Below, piece by piece: positions 22,148 to 35,239 of a stretch of 64,000 bases of DNA. The stretch spans positions 8,246,001 to 8,310,000 of the forward strand of contig OY992835.1 of the NCBI GenBank assembly GCA_963921425.1, in the 5' to 3' direction. The DNA is from Dryas octopetala. Its lineage: Eukaryota; Streptophyta; Magnoliopsida; Rosales; Rosaceae. Both the position numbers and the translations under genes were made by a program. The notes below the pieces were generated by a model. The model was not told the DNA's origin, did not search any database, and worked only from the letters and a program-made list of their open reading frames with translations. Position 1 is the first letter of the stretch. Every line of letters begins with the position of its first letter.

Positions 22148-23118
22148 TGTAACAACCCAAATTTTGGCTTATGGTAATTTTGTTACTTAAATTTTTCAAA
22201 CTTGTTTTAAGGTTTGTTTAAAGGAATTAGAAATTTTCTTAAGTTTATTTTAACTAATTTAGACCTTTGGTTGTGGTTCTAAAGTTTAGTTGTGTAGAAA
22301 TGAATTTTAGAAAAGGAAAATTCAAGAATTTGGTGATTAATATTTTTTTCAGAATTAAATTATGAGAGTAGGATTTTTCATAATTTTTCTAAAAGTAATT
22401 TGACTATTTTGAGGTCATATGAAATTAGTACTCATCAATACGAGTCCGTAGAATTTTTCGGTAAATTATTTGGAGTCTCGATGTATTTTTAATGAATTTC
22501 TGAAGTTAGAGAAAATAGAAAATAGGAAAATTTCGCCAAAATTTCAAAAATTTTGATAAAATCTTCACGAAAATTTGTTAAATATGTGTTTCGATTTCGA
22601 AACCCTAAAAAAGCAAAATTTTCGCCAAAAATTTCAAGCTTTAATACTTTGAATATGTCTAACTATTATGAAGATTAAGATGAAATACCTGTCAATTTAG
22701 ACAGTATTTCACACATTACATCAAGTGTCATTTCCATAGGTGCTTGGCAACCATAATTTGGCAATTGGCATGATTCTTCTTTGACATGAAAAGATACGTA
22801 TCCACTTTTTTCTTTTCTAATCCAAGTGGTTATATGGTTTGTTTGTTGGATAACTTGGATCCTTTTGAATAAGTAAATGACATGTTTTGATTTTATTGAA
22901 ATTAAGATGAACTAAAAGTTCCACTAGTTTAGTTTATTATTTATTTTTTCAGCAAAATTAGAAAATGAATATAGCGGCCCATGGCTGTCGGGTGGTGCTG
23001 CCACATATGGGGAAGGGGAATGTTGAGGCAGCACTACTTGATGGGGGCGCTGCCATGGCAGCATACTATCGCAAGGTGCGTTAAGTTTTCTTTATTTTTC
23101 GATTGCTTAAGTAATTTT
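22148..23118. mobile_element. Possible LTR or LTR fragment
   Basis: Starts TGTAACAACCC, typical of plant Ty3/Gypsy LTR starts. The composition (repeated TTTCGCCAAAATTT words, then a GCTGCC-rich stretch near 22990-23080) looks LTR-like. No primer binding site, internal domain or matching 5 bp TSD was found. It is cut on the right by the CACTA-like element; TGGGTTGTCA at 27934-27943 could be the far end of the same LTR. Confidence 0.35.
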
Positions 23119-25899
23119 CACGTACTACAAGAAAACAGAGATTTGGCAACGATTGAAAGTTGTTGTCTAAAGCTAAAAATTTCTTGCCTAAACAAATAGG
23201 CAACGACTTTTTACCGCTGCTAGGGTCGTTACCCTAGGACCCTTGCCTATAATTATAAGCAACGATTTCGGCGGTCGTTGCGAAATTGGCAACGACTTTA
23301 TTGTTGCCTATTGTGACTCGAAAATATAATTTTTCGAAGGATTGAGCAACGATGGCCTCATTTCCTATTACATTATGCAACAGTATCGTCATTGCCTATT
23401 CTATTTATAGACAACGACTCTATTGTTGCCTAATATCACAAAAATAAACTTGGGCAAGGAAATCCTCATTGTCTTTTCATAGGCAACAACCCTTTCCTTG
23501 CCTATTCTCACAATAGGCAAGGAAATCCTTGTTACCTTTGCATAAGCAACAACCATTTCCTTGCCTCTTCTTACAATACATAAGGAAAAAGGGCGTTGCT
23601 TTTATAGTATTTTTGCAATTAAAAATATAGCCTGCATTTTTTTTTTTTTTGGTATTTTGCAATTAAAAATACCATACACCTTTTTTTTTTTTTTGGTATT
23701 TTCAACCATAAATCCATTCAACCATATAAGTCCATTCAACTATAAATCCATTCATTCAAAATCTATTCATTAAAGCAATCAATATTTGTTCAAGATAACA
23801 ATCAATCGCATGTGTACCAAAACCTAGCTGCCTAGACTTACAAATTATTGTCATGGCAACAATTTACCTATAATCTGAACATCTATACCCTTGTTCAATA
23901 ATCTGTCCACATTTACAAAAATCAGAACCACGTGTACTAGCACTTGCCTTCTTTACCAAAAATATGGCATGGCAGCATAACTTGATCTAAATATCAACAA
24001 AATGGCAAACCCTAAGTACCTAATACCTCCCAACAGGGTTACAGATAAGTCAAGGTCACAAACTCTCCCCATTCAACCTGCACCTCATCAATTTGTGCTT
24101 GAGTGTAACCGCTTCGTTTGTTTTTTGCATTACTCCACTGAAAACATACAAGAAAATCACTATCAATACTACACAGAGAATTCATTTACACCACTCAACC
24201 TGCATATAACTCAAACTTCGCTTGTATACCTGCAAACGCCTAGAATAACTCAGCCGCATTGAGATTTGGAAGTAGATTGAACACATCCTGCAATTTCAAC
24301 CAAAATAAACATGGATAGAAACATTGAATTCACTTAATCATAATATACTTAATTTTATAATAGATCAATCTGGAAGAAAAGTAAAAAAAAAAAAAAGAGT
24401 ATATAGGAAGACCAATACATCTGCTGGAAGACAGAAAGATGTACAAAATTACATAAACCAACAACCACACTCAATTGCATAAATCAACAAGCAAGCACAT
24501 TCACTTTAGCTGGCTGATGAAGACATTTTCAGCCAGAACTGTTTAAGAACTACATAAAAAAAAAAAAAAAGAAAGGTTTATATTTTAAAAACCCAACTCT
24601 TAGTTGGAGGGGTCAGGAACAGCCATTTTCAAGTAAGTTATAATATTTTCCTGCACAATATTGTAAAAAACATATACAAATGAAACCGTATGAAAAGGGA
24701 CAAAAAAGAGCACAATTAAAATGTGTAATCATGGTTCCATCCTTAGTGTGGACCCTCATACCAAAAACTGAATGTATTCGATAACCTGGGAACCAAAAAA
24801 ATAATAAGAATGAAACTCCAGTTAGTCAACAATTTGGAATGTACATCTAATAAAAATGACGCTTTATCTCTCTTTTGATCACTATGGTGAATGAGCTCTC
24901 TCAACATTTGGAATCTGCAATAATAACTTTAAGGGTTAATCACTATGATATGTTTTCAAATGTTATAATTCATTATAATTAGCACATACAGACTATAAAA
25001 ATTATATTTATACAAACATAAATGTAATTTAAAAAAAAAAAATATATATATATATACAATCAACAATGAAAGTACACAATGAAGAGCATTACAATCAACT
25101 ATATGAAAAACACCACAATGTCATCAGAATGATGATATTTATTAGCCATCTAATACCAAACAAAAATACTCCTTGAAGTGTACAGTAGCATGATTTATAT
25201 CAAAACTGTAATGACAAAGATTCCACCAAAGTTCAAAACGAACTAGATTGCAATAAGGATAGCCAATACTTCCTTGACTTCACTGTTTGAGCATTCGGGG
25301 TAAAACAGAGAACCAAGAAAGAGAGAGTACCAATGGTCCAATACAATACCTATCCTGCACAGCCTTTTTTGGTGGAGCGGAGTTGAATTTTGAAGATCTA
25401 ATAGTACAAACCAATTGTATGGGCAATGCGTGAAATCAAATAGAAACAAAATAAGACAAGAAAAAATGGCTTGTTTGATATAATATCTATACATTGAAAT
25501 TAATTTTCATTTTTTTAGAAGAAATATACAGTAAAAACAAATTACAATAACCCAAAAAAAAGATATAGGAATAAATAAACAAATAAATTAGCACAAGGAC
25601 CTGAAAAAATTTAGAAAAACGCAGAGGGAATGGCATATGAGAAGGCTTTGTTGTAGTCTGGTGCTCCCCATTGGAGGATTTCTGTGTCATATTCTTAGAT
25701 TCCTCTAAAATCCAAACACCTATAACAATTACCAAACAATCAAACTCTAAAAAGTAATATCAATAAATTAGTAGTCGAATAATCTCAGATTGACACAAGC
25801 CTTCAAATTATACAGAGACTACAAGATCAATTTTTTTCTTTAGAGATTAAAAATGAACTTCTAATCAGAAAAAGAAGGATGGAGCTTGAAGTCAACCTG

Positions 25900-26335
25900 A
25901 AAAATAGCCTCAGAGGAAGAAAACCCAAAACCCTAAACAACCTTTGGATCCCCAAAGCTTAATAATCAGAAACCAAAACCCAAATCCCAGCAGCCAAAAC
26001 CCAAATCCAAGCCAACCCAAACCCAGCCCCATCCCTCCTGCCACAGTGGTGGGTCGTCGGGGCTAGGGGTTGAGTTTCGATGAGTAGGGGGAGCGAGGAC
26101 GCGGGGGGGAGGGGGATGGGACGAGGGCGGTGAGGGAGGAGAGACAAATCGAGGGGGAAAGAGATGAGGGTGGGGGCCGGGCTAAGCAGGGCAGGTCAGG
26201 TCGGGGCGGGACTGGACTGGGCTGGGCTGAGGCGGGGAACGGCGAAGCAGGGCGGGGCTGAGAGAACCAAGGGGATGAGAGGGAGAGTGTGAGCGTCTTT
26301 GATTTTCTAGAGATTTTGAGTGTTTTTGATATACT

Positions 26336-26390
<55 letters not shown>

Positions 26391-26480
26391 TTAAAGAGGG
26401 AGAAGGAAACATAAGGTGGGAAATTGAAAATTTACGATCAGGCGGGTAATTTCGAAAAAAATACAGGCTTACAAAAAAAT
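25900..26480 (-). other. GC-rich gene-like segment with GA/CT microsatellite
   Basis: Read on the minus strand: a CT run (26382-26341), then a pyrimidine-rich leader and a GC-rich proline/serine-coding stretch to about 25960. A short frame of 62 codons starts at 26147 without recognisable homology. It resembles a plant 5' UTR plus first exon carried inside the CACTA-like element. Confidence 0.35.
26341..26382. repeat. (GA)n microsatellite
   Basis: About 21 uninterrupted GA units inside the CACTA-like element. Confidence 0.95.
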
Positions 26481-26579
26481 AAAGAATAAAAATTAAAATA
26501 AACAACTATTTTTTTTTAAAAGGTTATTAATACAAAAATAAAATTCTTCTTTAAAAAAAGTTTATTATGTCAACTTTCT

Positions 26580-27380
26580 TGATCACCGTTACCTAATTTC
26601 AACGATCAGAGCCGTTCATTTTCTATGTTCATACTCAAAGATCATCTCTGCAAAAAATCGCCCAATCAGAATTCACCTACCCGTGTGATTATTATTAGAA
26701 AAATCATGATCGTTCATAAGTTCGACCACCGTTACCTAAATTCTACATCTCCGATTAGGTCAATTTTTTACAGGGATAATCTTTGAGTGGGGAACTAAAA
26801 TATGAATGGTTTGGATCATTGGAAACACGTTTGAGATATGAGCTTCTATATATATAAATACTTTTTCGTTGAAACCTTATCGTTTCACTAATTGTGAAGA
26901 CCACAACGTGATTTCAACGATCGGAGCCTTTCATTTTCTACATTTACACTCATAGATCAATCTTGTAAAAAATCGAAAAAATTGAAATTCATCTTCATGT
27001 TCAATTATCATTAGAAAAACCAAGATCGTTCATAAATTCGACCACCATTATCTAACTTCTACATCTCCGATTGGGCCAATTTTTTGAAGGGATGATCTTT
27101 GAGTGAGAAACTAAAAAATCAACGGTTTGGATCGTTGAAAACACGATCGAGATGTGAGTTTCTACATATACATATACTTGAAGAGTATTATGCTATTTAA
27201 CTTTTTCATTGAAACCTTGTCGTTTCAATAATTGTGAAGACCACAACGTGATTTCAACAATCGGAGCCGTTCATTTTCTACGTTTATACACAAAGATAAA
27301 TTTTGTAAAAAATCGACCAAATCAGAATTCATCTACCCATTCGATTACATTAGAAAAATCACGATCGTTCATAAGTTCGA
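26580..27380. repeat. Three tandem units (about 315-340 bp) of a palindromic core
   Basis: The phrase ATTTCAACGATCGGAGCC recurs at about 26594, 26909 and 27251; GTTCATAAGTTCGA(C/T) recurs three times. Within each of the first two units, TTGCAAAAAATCG is followed by its near-inverted partner CAATTTTTTGCAAGGATAAT. The third unit is cut by CACTA subterminal repeats at about 27385. The same units occur at 35240-35840. Confidence 0.85.
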
Positions 27381-27943
27381 TAACATTAATGGGCAACGAA
27401 CGATACGTTGCCTATTATTCTAAAGTTGTTGCCTATGTATTGTTCAATATCTAATGTTCAATCGTTGCCCATGACCAACCATTCCTTGCCTATTCGGAGA
27501 ATAGGCAAGGACTTTTCTGTTGTTGCTTATTGTTCCGTTGCCATTCCAAGTTTTCTTGTAAATAGGCAACAAATTGTTTTTTCCTTGCCTATAACACTAA
27601 TGGGCAATGAATGAAAAAACATGAGGCAAGGAAATCATGGTTGCAATGGTTGGCGCTTCAATTCTCATAAAAATAGGCTACGAGTTGGTACTTTCCTTGC
27701 TAATTACTCTATTTGGCAACAAAATAAGCATTGCCTATTCCAAAGGATTCGTTGCTGATGAGTTTTTCAATACCAATTTCAGATTCGTTGCCTATGTGCA
27801 ACTATTCCTTGCCTATTCCCGGAATAGGCAACGAATTTTAATTCCTTGCCTATTGTTCTGTTGCCTATTCCATATTTTTTTGTAGTGTTTACATAAGAAA
27901 AAAAAATGTAATTAAGTGAGCAAATAAGAAAGGTGGGTTGTCA

Positions 27944-30190
27944 TACCACCATTTTTTAATTTTTTATTTTTTATTTTGGTTAAAAAATTTAAGGTTTTAT
28001 ATTATAAGTGATAGACCACATATGACATATGCTTTTGACTTCATCTTACAGGAAAAAAAAATGCATCATTGTTGGATCTTCACTTCATGTCGATCGATTG
28101 GCTATTCATCTCGATTCCAACTACAATTGCAATTACCTTCAACTACAATGACAACATAGTACCTACACTATATATTATCAATAAAAATATTAATTTTAAA
28201 TTTTAAACCAATAAATCTTTTAAAACATGCTTAAAAACACTAAAATAAAAAATAAAAAAGTCATATCAATTCTACAAATATTAAGATTTAAAGAAAAATT
28301 AAAGAAAAAATTGATCCACAATTGTAGCTATAGTTGCTGATTGATTGAGGACAACTGTCAATCGATCAGTACCTAGCTACCTCAACCAATCGGCGGTTTA
28401 AGATATTATTATAATGAAATTTAATTATCTCTATCTTTAAATGTAACAAAATTAAACTTATGATTATGTTTGCCTCAAAATCTCTACGGCCATGTGTCGA
28501 CTAGGCCGCTGATCAAGAAAATTGCGTCCTTCTTGTGTGCGTGCCAGTATGCGGCCTCGAGCCGAGCGTACAATTGTGATGATATGCGCATAAATCTGAC
28601 TTCCGGTCAAACGACCGTGGACAGAGGAAGGAACGGATCTTGGTCGCAAGGGTTCTCACTGCCTTGATGATGCAAGGACTTTTGGGAGGGCGTGATGAGA
28701 TAAAAGTGATTTGGTCGGTGATTATATATGTATGGATGATGGGTGTGAATTTGATGAAAATAAAATTAAAAATAAAAATAAAATTAAAATAAACAAGTAG
28801 ATGCAGGAAAAGTAAAGTGCAATCAAAACAAAGATAATCCTAAAGATTTAATAGAAACAATACGAGTGTGAACTAATAAAGTGCATAAATATCTAACACT
28901 ATTCTAAACTACGAAAGCGATAAAGAAAGCGATGAAGAAAGCAAATCTAATTACGTACGTGCAGAAAATAAACCTAATTAACGATATGTAAATTAAAGAT
29001 CACACTCATATTATTACTAAGAAATCCATTGAAAACCCAAATGTTCTGAAACACTAAACCTTAAAGAAAAGCATGAGATCTCCTAAAAAACGATCTTTAA
29101 ACTACTTGAAAAGAAAACTAAAATCCTAATAAGTTCATGAGATTAGCCTCAATCCTTCAAGAATAAACTATTACAAAAGAGAAACTAAAACTAAATCATG
29201 ATAACTAGGAAGCTTGAAAAGCTTGAATGATATTTGGTGTTGATTTTTGGGGAGGCTCTCGTTGTTTTTTGCTTCTCCAACTACTTGTATTTATAGGGTC
29301 AATGACAACCCTATTGGGCCGAGCCATTACTTGGCCTCAAAGAAAAGTCCAACTCAATCTCAGAGAATTGATGAGATAAGATCCTTATCTTCACTTGGCA
29401 TCCAAGAAATATCCAAACTCTTCCCATGGTGGGCTTGAAGATAAAATCTTTGACATTAAATTATGAGTATAGTCTTGGTAATAAATATGGAAGCTCATAA
29501 TTAGGCCGTCGGCCGTGGCTCATCGTCCTTGGGCATTAACTGACTTCCATGATACTCTTAAATCACTTTTACAGACCGCGGTCAAAACTTCATCGTCAAC
29601 ATAGGCTGCTCGCTTGCTCAGTTGGAATAACTTGGCCGCAATCAAGTTTAGCTACGACCATCAATTAGGTGAGGTTGCTATGCGTATACGGCCGTCCATG
29701 TGGTCGATGGCCGTAAGCACATTCAACCTAAATATTAATTCACTTCTTAATTTAGCCGAAAAAGAGGTCGGCCTAAACTAGCTTGAATCAAGATAATTAT
29801 AAAAATTATCTCAAATCCCATTTTTTGACTTTATCTGGCCGTCGAGCTATGGCCTAAATTTAGTGATGGCCTGAGTATTAGACCTCGTCCTAAAATTGCA
29901 GCCCAAATTTAATGGCGGCTTGAGTGTTGTAACTCGGCCCTAAAATCGCGGCTTAAACTTAGTGACGGCCTAAGATTGCTGCCTAACAGCCTGAAATCGC
30001 GGCCTAAATACATTTCAATCTAGGCCACACAAGGATTCTATCATATAATCTCAACCCAAATTCACTCCAGCCGTCAGATTGTAGCTTAAATATATTTTGG
30101 TCTATAGGCAAAATTTTGGTTCAAACAGATTAATTTCAAGAGTTCTTCCACCCTTGAAAATAATAAATTACATAAAATATTAGATTTTTT
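27944..30190. other. Repeat-derived intergenic DNA, no gene seen
   Basis: 28470-28680 and 29490-30060 are GC-richer and contain many GGCCG, CGGCC and GGCCTAAA words. 29820-30020 is a degenerate tandem array with units around 40-65 bp ending in GCGGCCTAAA-type phrases. 28740-29220 is A-rich. It may be LTR retrotransposon remains, but no PBS, polypurine tract or domain is identified. Confidence 0.45.
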
Positions 30191-30723
30191 TTCTAGGCTT
30201 AATTGTGTTTTTACCACCCAAAGTTTGAGTCCATTCTCACTTTACCACCAAGATGTTTATTTCTCCCACTTTACCACCTAAAATTATGCCTCGTGTCCCA
30301 CTTTACCTTTCTCCGTCCATTCCATCGTCAAAATCGTTAAAAATGCTGATGTGTCAAAGGGATTCTTGTCATTTCGTCAACTTGGACAAAAAAATAAATA
30401 AAAAATTATCCTAAACCCTAAAAATTGGTGATGTGGCACCTACATGGCCATTGTAGGCCTTTTTTTTCTTATGTAAGTTGCCATGTGTAAAAAAATGAAT
30501 TAAAAATATAATATTCTAAAACTTAAAAAAAAAAAAAAAAAAACAAAACAAAACCCATCTCCTTCCTCCTTCCCTTCCCCCACCCCAAAAACAAATTCTC
30601 ATATTTTTAGTTTTTAATTATCATAGTTAAATTTAATATTTAATAAAATATAAGAAATTTTAGTAGATTTTTTTGTCCAAGTAGACAAAATTGAATGAAG
30701 AGAGGAAAATATGCCACTACCAC

Positions 30724-31511
30724 TAGGGGTGGGCACGGTGCGGTTTGGCCTAGTTCACCCCTAGAACCGTGTACCGCGCCGAAAGGGGGGCAGCAGTGCC
30801 GTTCGGCGCTGGAAACTGGGAGGGATGAGAGAAAACCAAACCAACCCAACCCATTCAAGGGCCGGTGCGGTTCGGTTCTCCACCGCGGTGTTGGGCTCGA
30901 GCTGGGGAGGCGGAGACCAAAGGGAGAGAGGGGAGGAAAAGGTGAGGCCCGGCCTCGTTGCTAGCCGTTGCCGGACTGCCTGAGGGCGGCAGATCGAAGA
31001 AAGACAGATATGCCGGGGAGGGAGGAGAAAAGGGATGAGGAGGCGACTGGGTCGAGAGGGAGAGGCCGGTGTCTCGCCGATGTCATGCTAAACTGAGGAG
31101 AAGTTGGTGTCGCGGAAGGGAGGAGAGAGAATAGAGGAGATCTATGAGACTGTGACTGTGAGAAAGAAGGAGAAAGTAAGAAATGATAGGGAAGAGAGAG
31201 TTACTAGGAAACTGGGAAAGGAAGGAAAGAAAAAAAAGAAAAAAAAAGGTTTAGGTATATAAATTACTAATTAGTGATATAAAAATGATATATATATGTA
31301 TAAAAATAGTATAAAAATATATAATTTGTTTTATTTATGCGGTGCGGTTTGGTTAAATAAAGTGTGGAACCAAAATTGGAACCGAATGGAACTGGTGCAG
31401 TTCGGTTTTCTTTGCTGTGTTGACTTTTTTAGGTCAACACGATTTTCTACGATGTTTTATCAATGCAGTTCAGCCGGTTTTGCCTGTGCACAGTTAAAAT
31501 GCCCACCTGTA
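30724..31511. mobile_element. hAT-like MITE, TAGGGGTGGGCA start
   Basis: 788 bp. Starts TAGGGGTGGGCACGG and ends TGCCCACCTGTA. Flanks ACTACCAC (30716-30723) and ACTGCCAC (31512-31519) match at 7 of 8 bases. Subterminal repeats are GGTGCGGTTTGG and related words. The middle (30780-31210) is GC- and purine-rich. Confidence 0.78.
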
Positions 31512-31619
31512 ACTGCCACGTCAGCATTTTTTATGATTTGAATGACAGAATGAACGAAAAAAGGTAAAATGAGACACATGAAATAGTTGTAAGTGGTAAA
31601 GTAAAACAAATAAATATTT

Positions 31620-32717
31620 GGCTTAATTATCGATTTACCACCCAAAATTGTAACTCATTCCCACTTTACCACCTGAAAGTTTTTTTGTCCCAGATTACCA
31701 CCTGTAACTTACATCCGTGTCCCATTTTACCTTGTTCCGTCAACAATTCCGTTAATGCTGACATGGCGCGCTGGATGTGCGCCACGTGTCACATCTTTTT
31801 TGTATTTTTTGATTTTTTTGATTTTTCTATTTTTTATAAACTTTGAAAATTAATTAAAAATAGCTCCGAACTTAGAAAAATACACGGAAAATTCCTACCG
31901 ACTTGTCTTAACTAGTACTAATTTACTATGGGGTCAAAATGCCAATTTTCCCTCTAAAAATTTTCAAAAAATTTGGAAAGTCTAAATTTATTTCTAGAAA
32001 ATTAAAATACTCTAGACTCTTTGAAAATTCATAGAATAATCTCCCGAACTCCAAAAAATATGAGGTCTGCACCGTTAGTCTTCTAAAAACTAACAATACC
32101 TTTCTCGTGAACACTTGCTACCCAAAAGACCTCTCGGTCTTAGAGAAAAATAAAATTCTCTATAAAATAAATTCTAGAAAAATTCTAAAATTTCTGTAAA
32201 GTCTCGAAATAATTCTCTAAAACAAGCTTTTGGTAATTTTTCAAAATATTTTTGAGAATTTGTCCAAGAGTTTACGAAAATTCTAGAATTTATTTAATAG
32301 AGGAAAGTTTATTTTAATTTTTTAGAAATAAATTTGGACTTTCTAATTTTTTAAAAAATTTTTAGAGGGCAAATTGGTAATTTAACCTTATAGTAAATTA
32401 GTGCTAGTCAAGACGAGTCCGTAGGAATTTTTTTTGTATTTTTCTAAGTTCGGAGCTATTTTTAATTAATTTTCAAAGTTTATAAAAAAAATAAAATAAA
32501 AAAATGCGAAAAAAAAAAAAGATGTGGCACGTGGCGCACATCTAGCGCGCCACGTCAGCATTAACGGCCAGATCGTCAGCATTAACGGAATTGTTGACGG
32601 AACAAGGTAAAATGGGACACGGATGTAAGTTACAGGTGGTAATCTGGGACAAAAAAACTTTCAGGTGGTAAAGTGGGAATGAGTTACAGTTTTGGGTGGT
32701 AAATCGATAATTAAGCC
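31620..32717. mobile_element. Inner MULE-like element, 1098 bp, very long TIRs
   Basis: A perfect 9 bp TSD TAAATATTT lies at 31611-31619 and 32718-32726. The TIRs begin GGCTTAATTATCGATTTACC and extend about 400-480 bp on each side with few mismatches, so the element is nearly one large palindrome. It lies in the right TIR of the outer element and is related to it in sequence (both say TTTACCACC and CCGTTAATGCTGAC). Confidence 0.93.
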
Positions 32718-32789
32718 TAAATATTTAGGTGGTAAAGTAGAAATTAACTCAAACTTTGGGTAATAAAAACATAATTAAGCCTTTTTTTT

Positions 32790-34390
32790 TAATTTGATAA
32801 AACGCAATGGATACACATTCATCATTTGATTTTCAAAGAAATAATGGAAAAACAGAAATGTCACATTGGTGTGACAGATGTGGTTCTCATTTTCTGTCAT
32901 TTTCCTATTTTTAAAATTTTATTGCAAAGTCCAAATATTATGAGACTGACCCGAATCAATAAGGCCATTACTCATTCCTTGTATCATATATATTTTTTTT
33001 TCTAGAATAAATACAATTTATGATCAGAAAAAATGACACATTAACTACATCAACTTGTATTATTCTTAAAATTTGTATTCAAACTGAAGACAGCTGTTTT
33101 GTCTAATGAAAAACAGAAAGACAGCTGTTTTTTCAATTTTATAACAGTTTTCAAGTTTTTGTATTTATTTTTGAAATACACAAATAATAACTCTTCCCTA
33201 ATGATTATTTGATTTAGTAGATGATATTAGAGAAGATCGTGAGTTCAAAATTCAAAGACTAAATTATTGTTAAAAAATAAAAGATGAATTAATAACCCTC
33301 CTACTCATAATCCCTCAATTTCTTAGGATAAAAATTGATATAACTGATTAAAATTTTTGTAAAGGACGTACTAAAATGCTAGGAAGATAAATTATGATTT
33401 AGATAGGTTAAGAGTTTAACTCATTTATTCCAAATTTTTTTTATATATACTTTAATATTGCATGACATAATTTATTTTTTTTGTGTTGGATAGTTAGAGA
33501 GAATCAATGAGGATTAGTATAGTTAACCAATGCAGTGTGCCAAAAATCACATGACATGCTTGCGTAATATTATAAATTTATCCATTATAACACATATATA
33601 AGCATTAACATCTAAATTCTAAATCCTCAACTCATGATAACTATATATGTGTTGTAATAAAAAGATAATTATACATGTATTATAGTTTAAATAAATTAGT
33701 AATACCCCCACAACATGCCGTTGGACAAAAAAAATTCTTCCTGTGCAACAAAAAATTCTTCCTCATTCCAATATTTTTGCCTGTTGTTGACCGAACCACC
33801 AGCACAGATACGCCTTTAAGGCATATATGATATAAAGTGGGTATCAGAATCTGTTAACAAGCTGGAATGAGCATTACAGAACCTAAGGTGAGGCTTTTAA
33901 TACCTTGAAGTCCATAAAATAATAATACATTTCGAAGATAACTATATTGTTAAAAATTAAAATATGCCCACCTTACAAATTAGTGCCAGTGGTTATCAGT
34001 TTGAATTTAAAAAAGGTGGAGGTTTATTAAATTAAAATTTTGGACCACAACTTTTGGAATTTATGTCAGGTGGGGTCTGTTGGCCTTGCTGTTAAATTTG
34101 AAAGCATTACTTTGCATGACTTGTAAGCCATGTAAATGATGTAATCACTCTTATCTTATTTGTGCATTATTGGTCCATTTGAAGTTTAAAGCACTTCCAG
34201 TTCTTAATTTTGACAAAAGAGTTCAGGCATTCAAATTTTGTTTTTCTCAGTCCACACAGAGCCGAATTTTGCACAACTCGGTGATGTTTTTAAGTGAGCT
34301 ATCATTTTCTTTTCATCACTGATTGAGAATTATTGTCACTCCACAATCTTACCATAAAAAATTGATTTTTTTCTTTGAAAGAGCGTGTGA
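32790..34390. other. AT-rich intergenic DNA, no gene seen
   Basis: No frame with a family resemblance. A short direct repeat AAATTCTTCCT at 33730-33763 flanks GTGCAACA and could be another tiny insertion, but it is too short to call. Confidence 0.55.
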
Positions 34391-34899
34391 TTAGTTCTTC
34401 TTGAACTTAACATGTAATAATGATTTTCGAATATAATTAAAAATTTGAAATTGAGTGATAGCAACCATTACAATTGTAACCAACCAACAATAACAAGACC
34501 CTGCCAAAAACAGAAAAAAATACACTAACAAGACAAAGTTGAAGGAGACATACTATTTAATATATGGTCTCTCTAATTTAGACTTATCGTTCAATGACTT
34601 TAATCTCAATGCGCCTAAACCAATTCTAAAATAACGTTGTTTGGACCAAAAATTATGATATTAATATAGTAAATAAAAGCAAAAAGTTTTACTTCTATTA
34701 TATAGGGGTCACCAAAAAGCCCAAGGCCCGCCCGAAGCCCACCCGGCCCATTGGGCCCAAAGCCCGATTTTTTGGCCCAAATTTGGGCCGGGCCAACCCG
34801 AATAGTCATTGGGCTGGGCTTGGGCCATCTCCTTGAAGCCCACGGGCCGCTTAGGCCTGACCCAAAGCCCGTTTACACACAATATATCTTCAATCAAAA

Positions 34900-34985
34900 A
34901 ATATAGGATTTTGGCTATTTTGTGAATTGAACATGAGACCTCATGGAGCAAACTTCAACTCTCAACCAACTAAGCTGACTAGTTT
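34900..34985 (-). repeat. tRNA-like box A / box B module in left arm
   Basis: On the minus strand: CAGCTTAGTTGGTTGAGAG (box A-like) is followed about 30 bases later by GGTCTCATGTTCAATTC (box B-like). The mirrored copy in the right arm reads CAGCTCAGTTGGTTGAGAG (36081-36099) and, after the Harbinger insertion, GGTCTCATGTTCAAATC (37757-37773). It does not fold as a complete tRNA, having no acceptor stem that I can pair. Confidence 0.55.
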
Positions 34986-35239
34986 ATTTGTCTAATTGGT
35001 GAATCATAACATATTTAATAGGTTTTTCGTTTGTATACTCTAATAAATTATGAATATGCTTATTAAGTTATTATATAATACTATAATCATATAATGTTAG
35101 TAAATAGTAATTGTGTAAACTGTGTAATACCATAAATAATAAATTTTTAAAATTATATACAACATTACAAATTTACAACTATAGTTATTAAAGTTATTAT
35201 AATAAACTTTTATAATACAACTATAATTAAAGTTATTAA

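Larger units (their letters stand above)
23119..27887. mobile_element. CACTA-like (En/Spm) element, about 4.8 kb, non-autonomous
   Basis: The right end, inverted, reads CACTACAAAAAAATATGG. The left end (CACGTACTACAAGAAAA) resembles the CACTACAAGAAAA terminus with two extra bases. Flanking TTT on both sides would be the 3 bp TSD, though this is weak evidence in AT-rich DNA. About 500 bp at each end is filled with inverted or direct copies of TTGCCTAT and GGCAACGA (23150-23600 and 27380-27880), the subterminal repeats expected for CACTA transposase binding. No transposase domain is recognisable inside. The interior holds an AT-rich region (23800-25900), a GC-rich segment with a GA microsatellite (25960-26400) and a tandem repeat cluster (26580-27380). 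Confidence 0.65.
30196..32781. mobile_element. Outer MULE-like element with two elements nested inside
   Basis: The left end GGCTTAATTGTGTTTTTACC matches the inverted right end GGCTTAATTATGTTTTTATT. Both continue CCAAAGTTTGAGT and TTTACCACC. The right TIR is split by the element at 31620-32717; removing that insertion restores the TIR order (CTTTACCAC, CTCATTTTACC, AATGCTGACG), matching the left (CTTTACCAC, CCCACTTTACC, AATGCTGATG). The TSD is hidden in flanking T runs. The interior also holds the hAT-like MITE 30724-31511. No coding capacity. Confidence 0.8.

Noticed and set aside
24002..25735. Several 80-90 codon frames inside the CACTA-like element
   Set aside because: No transposase or host domain recognised on either strand. 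AT-rich chance frames.
34709..34951. Frames rich in Gly/Pro/Trp in the hAT-like arms (also 37687-37896)
   Set aside because: GGCCCG/CGGGCC subterminal repeats translated. No coding role.
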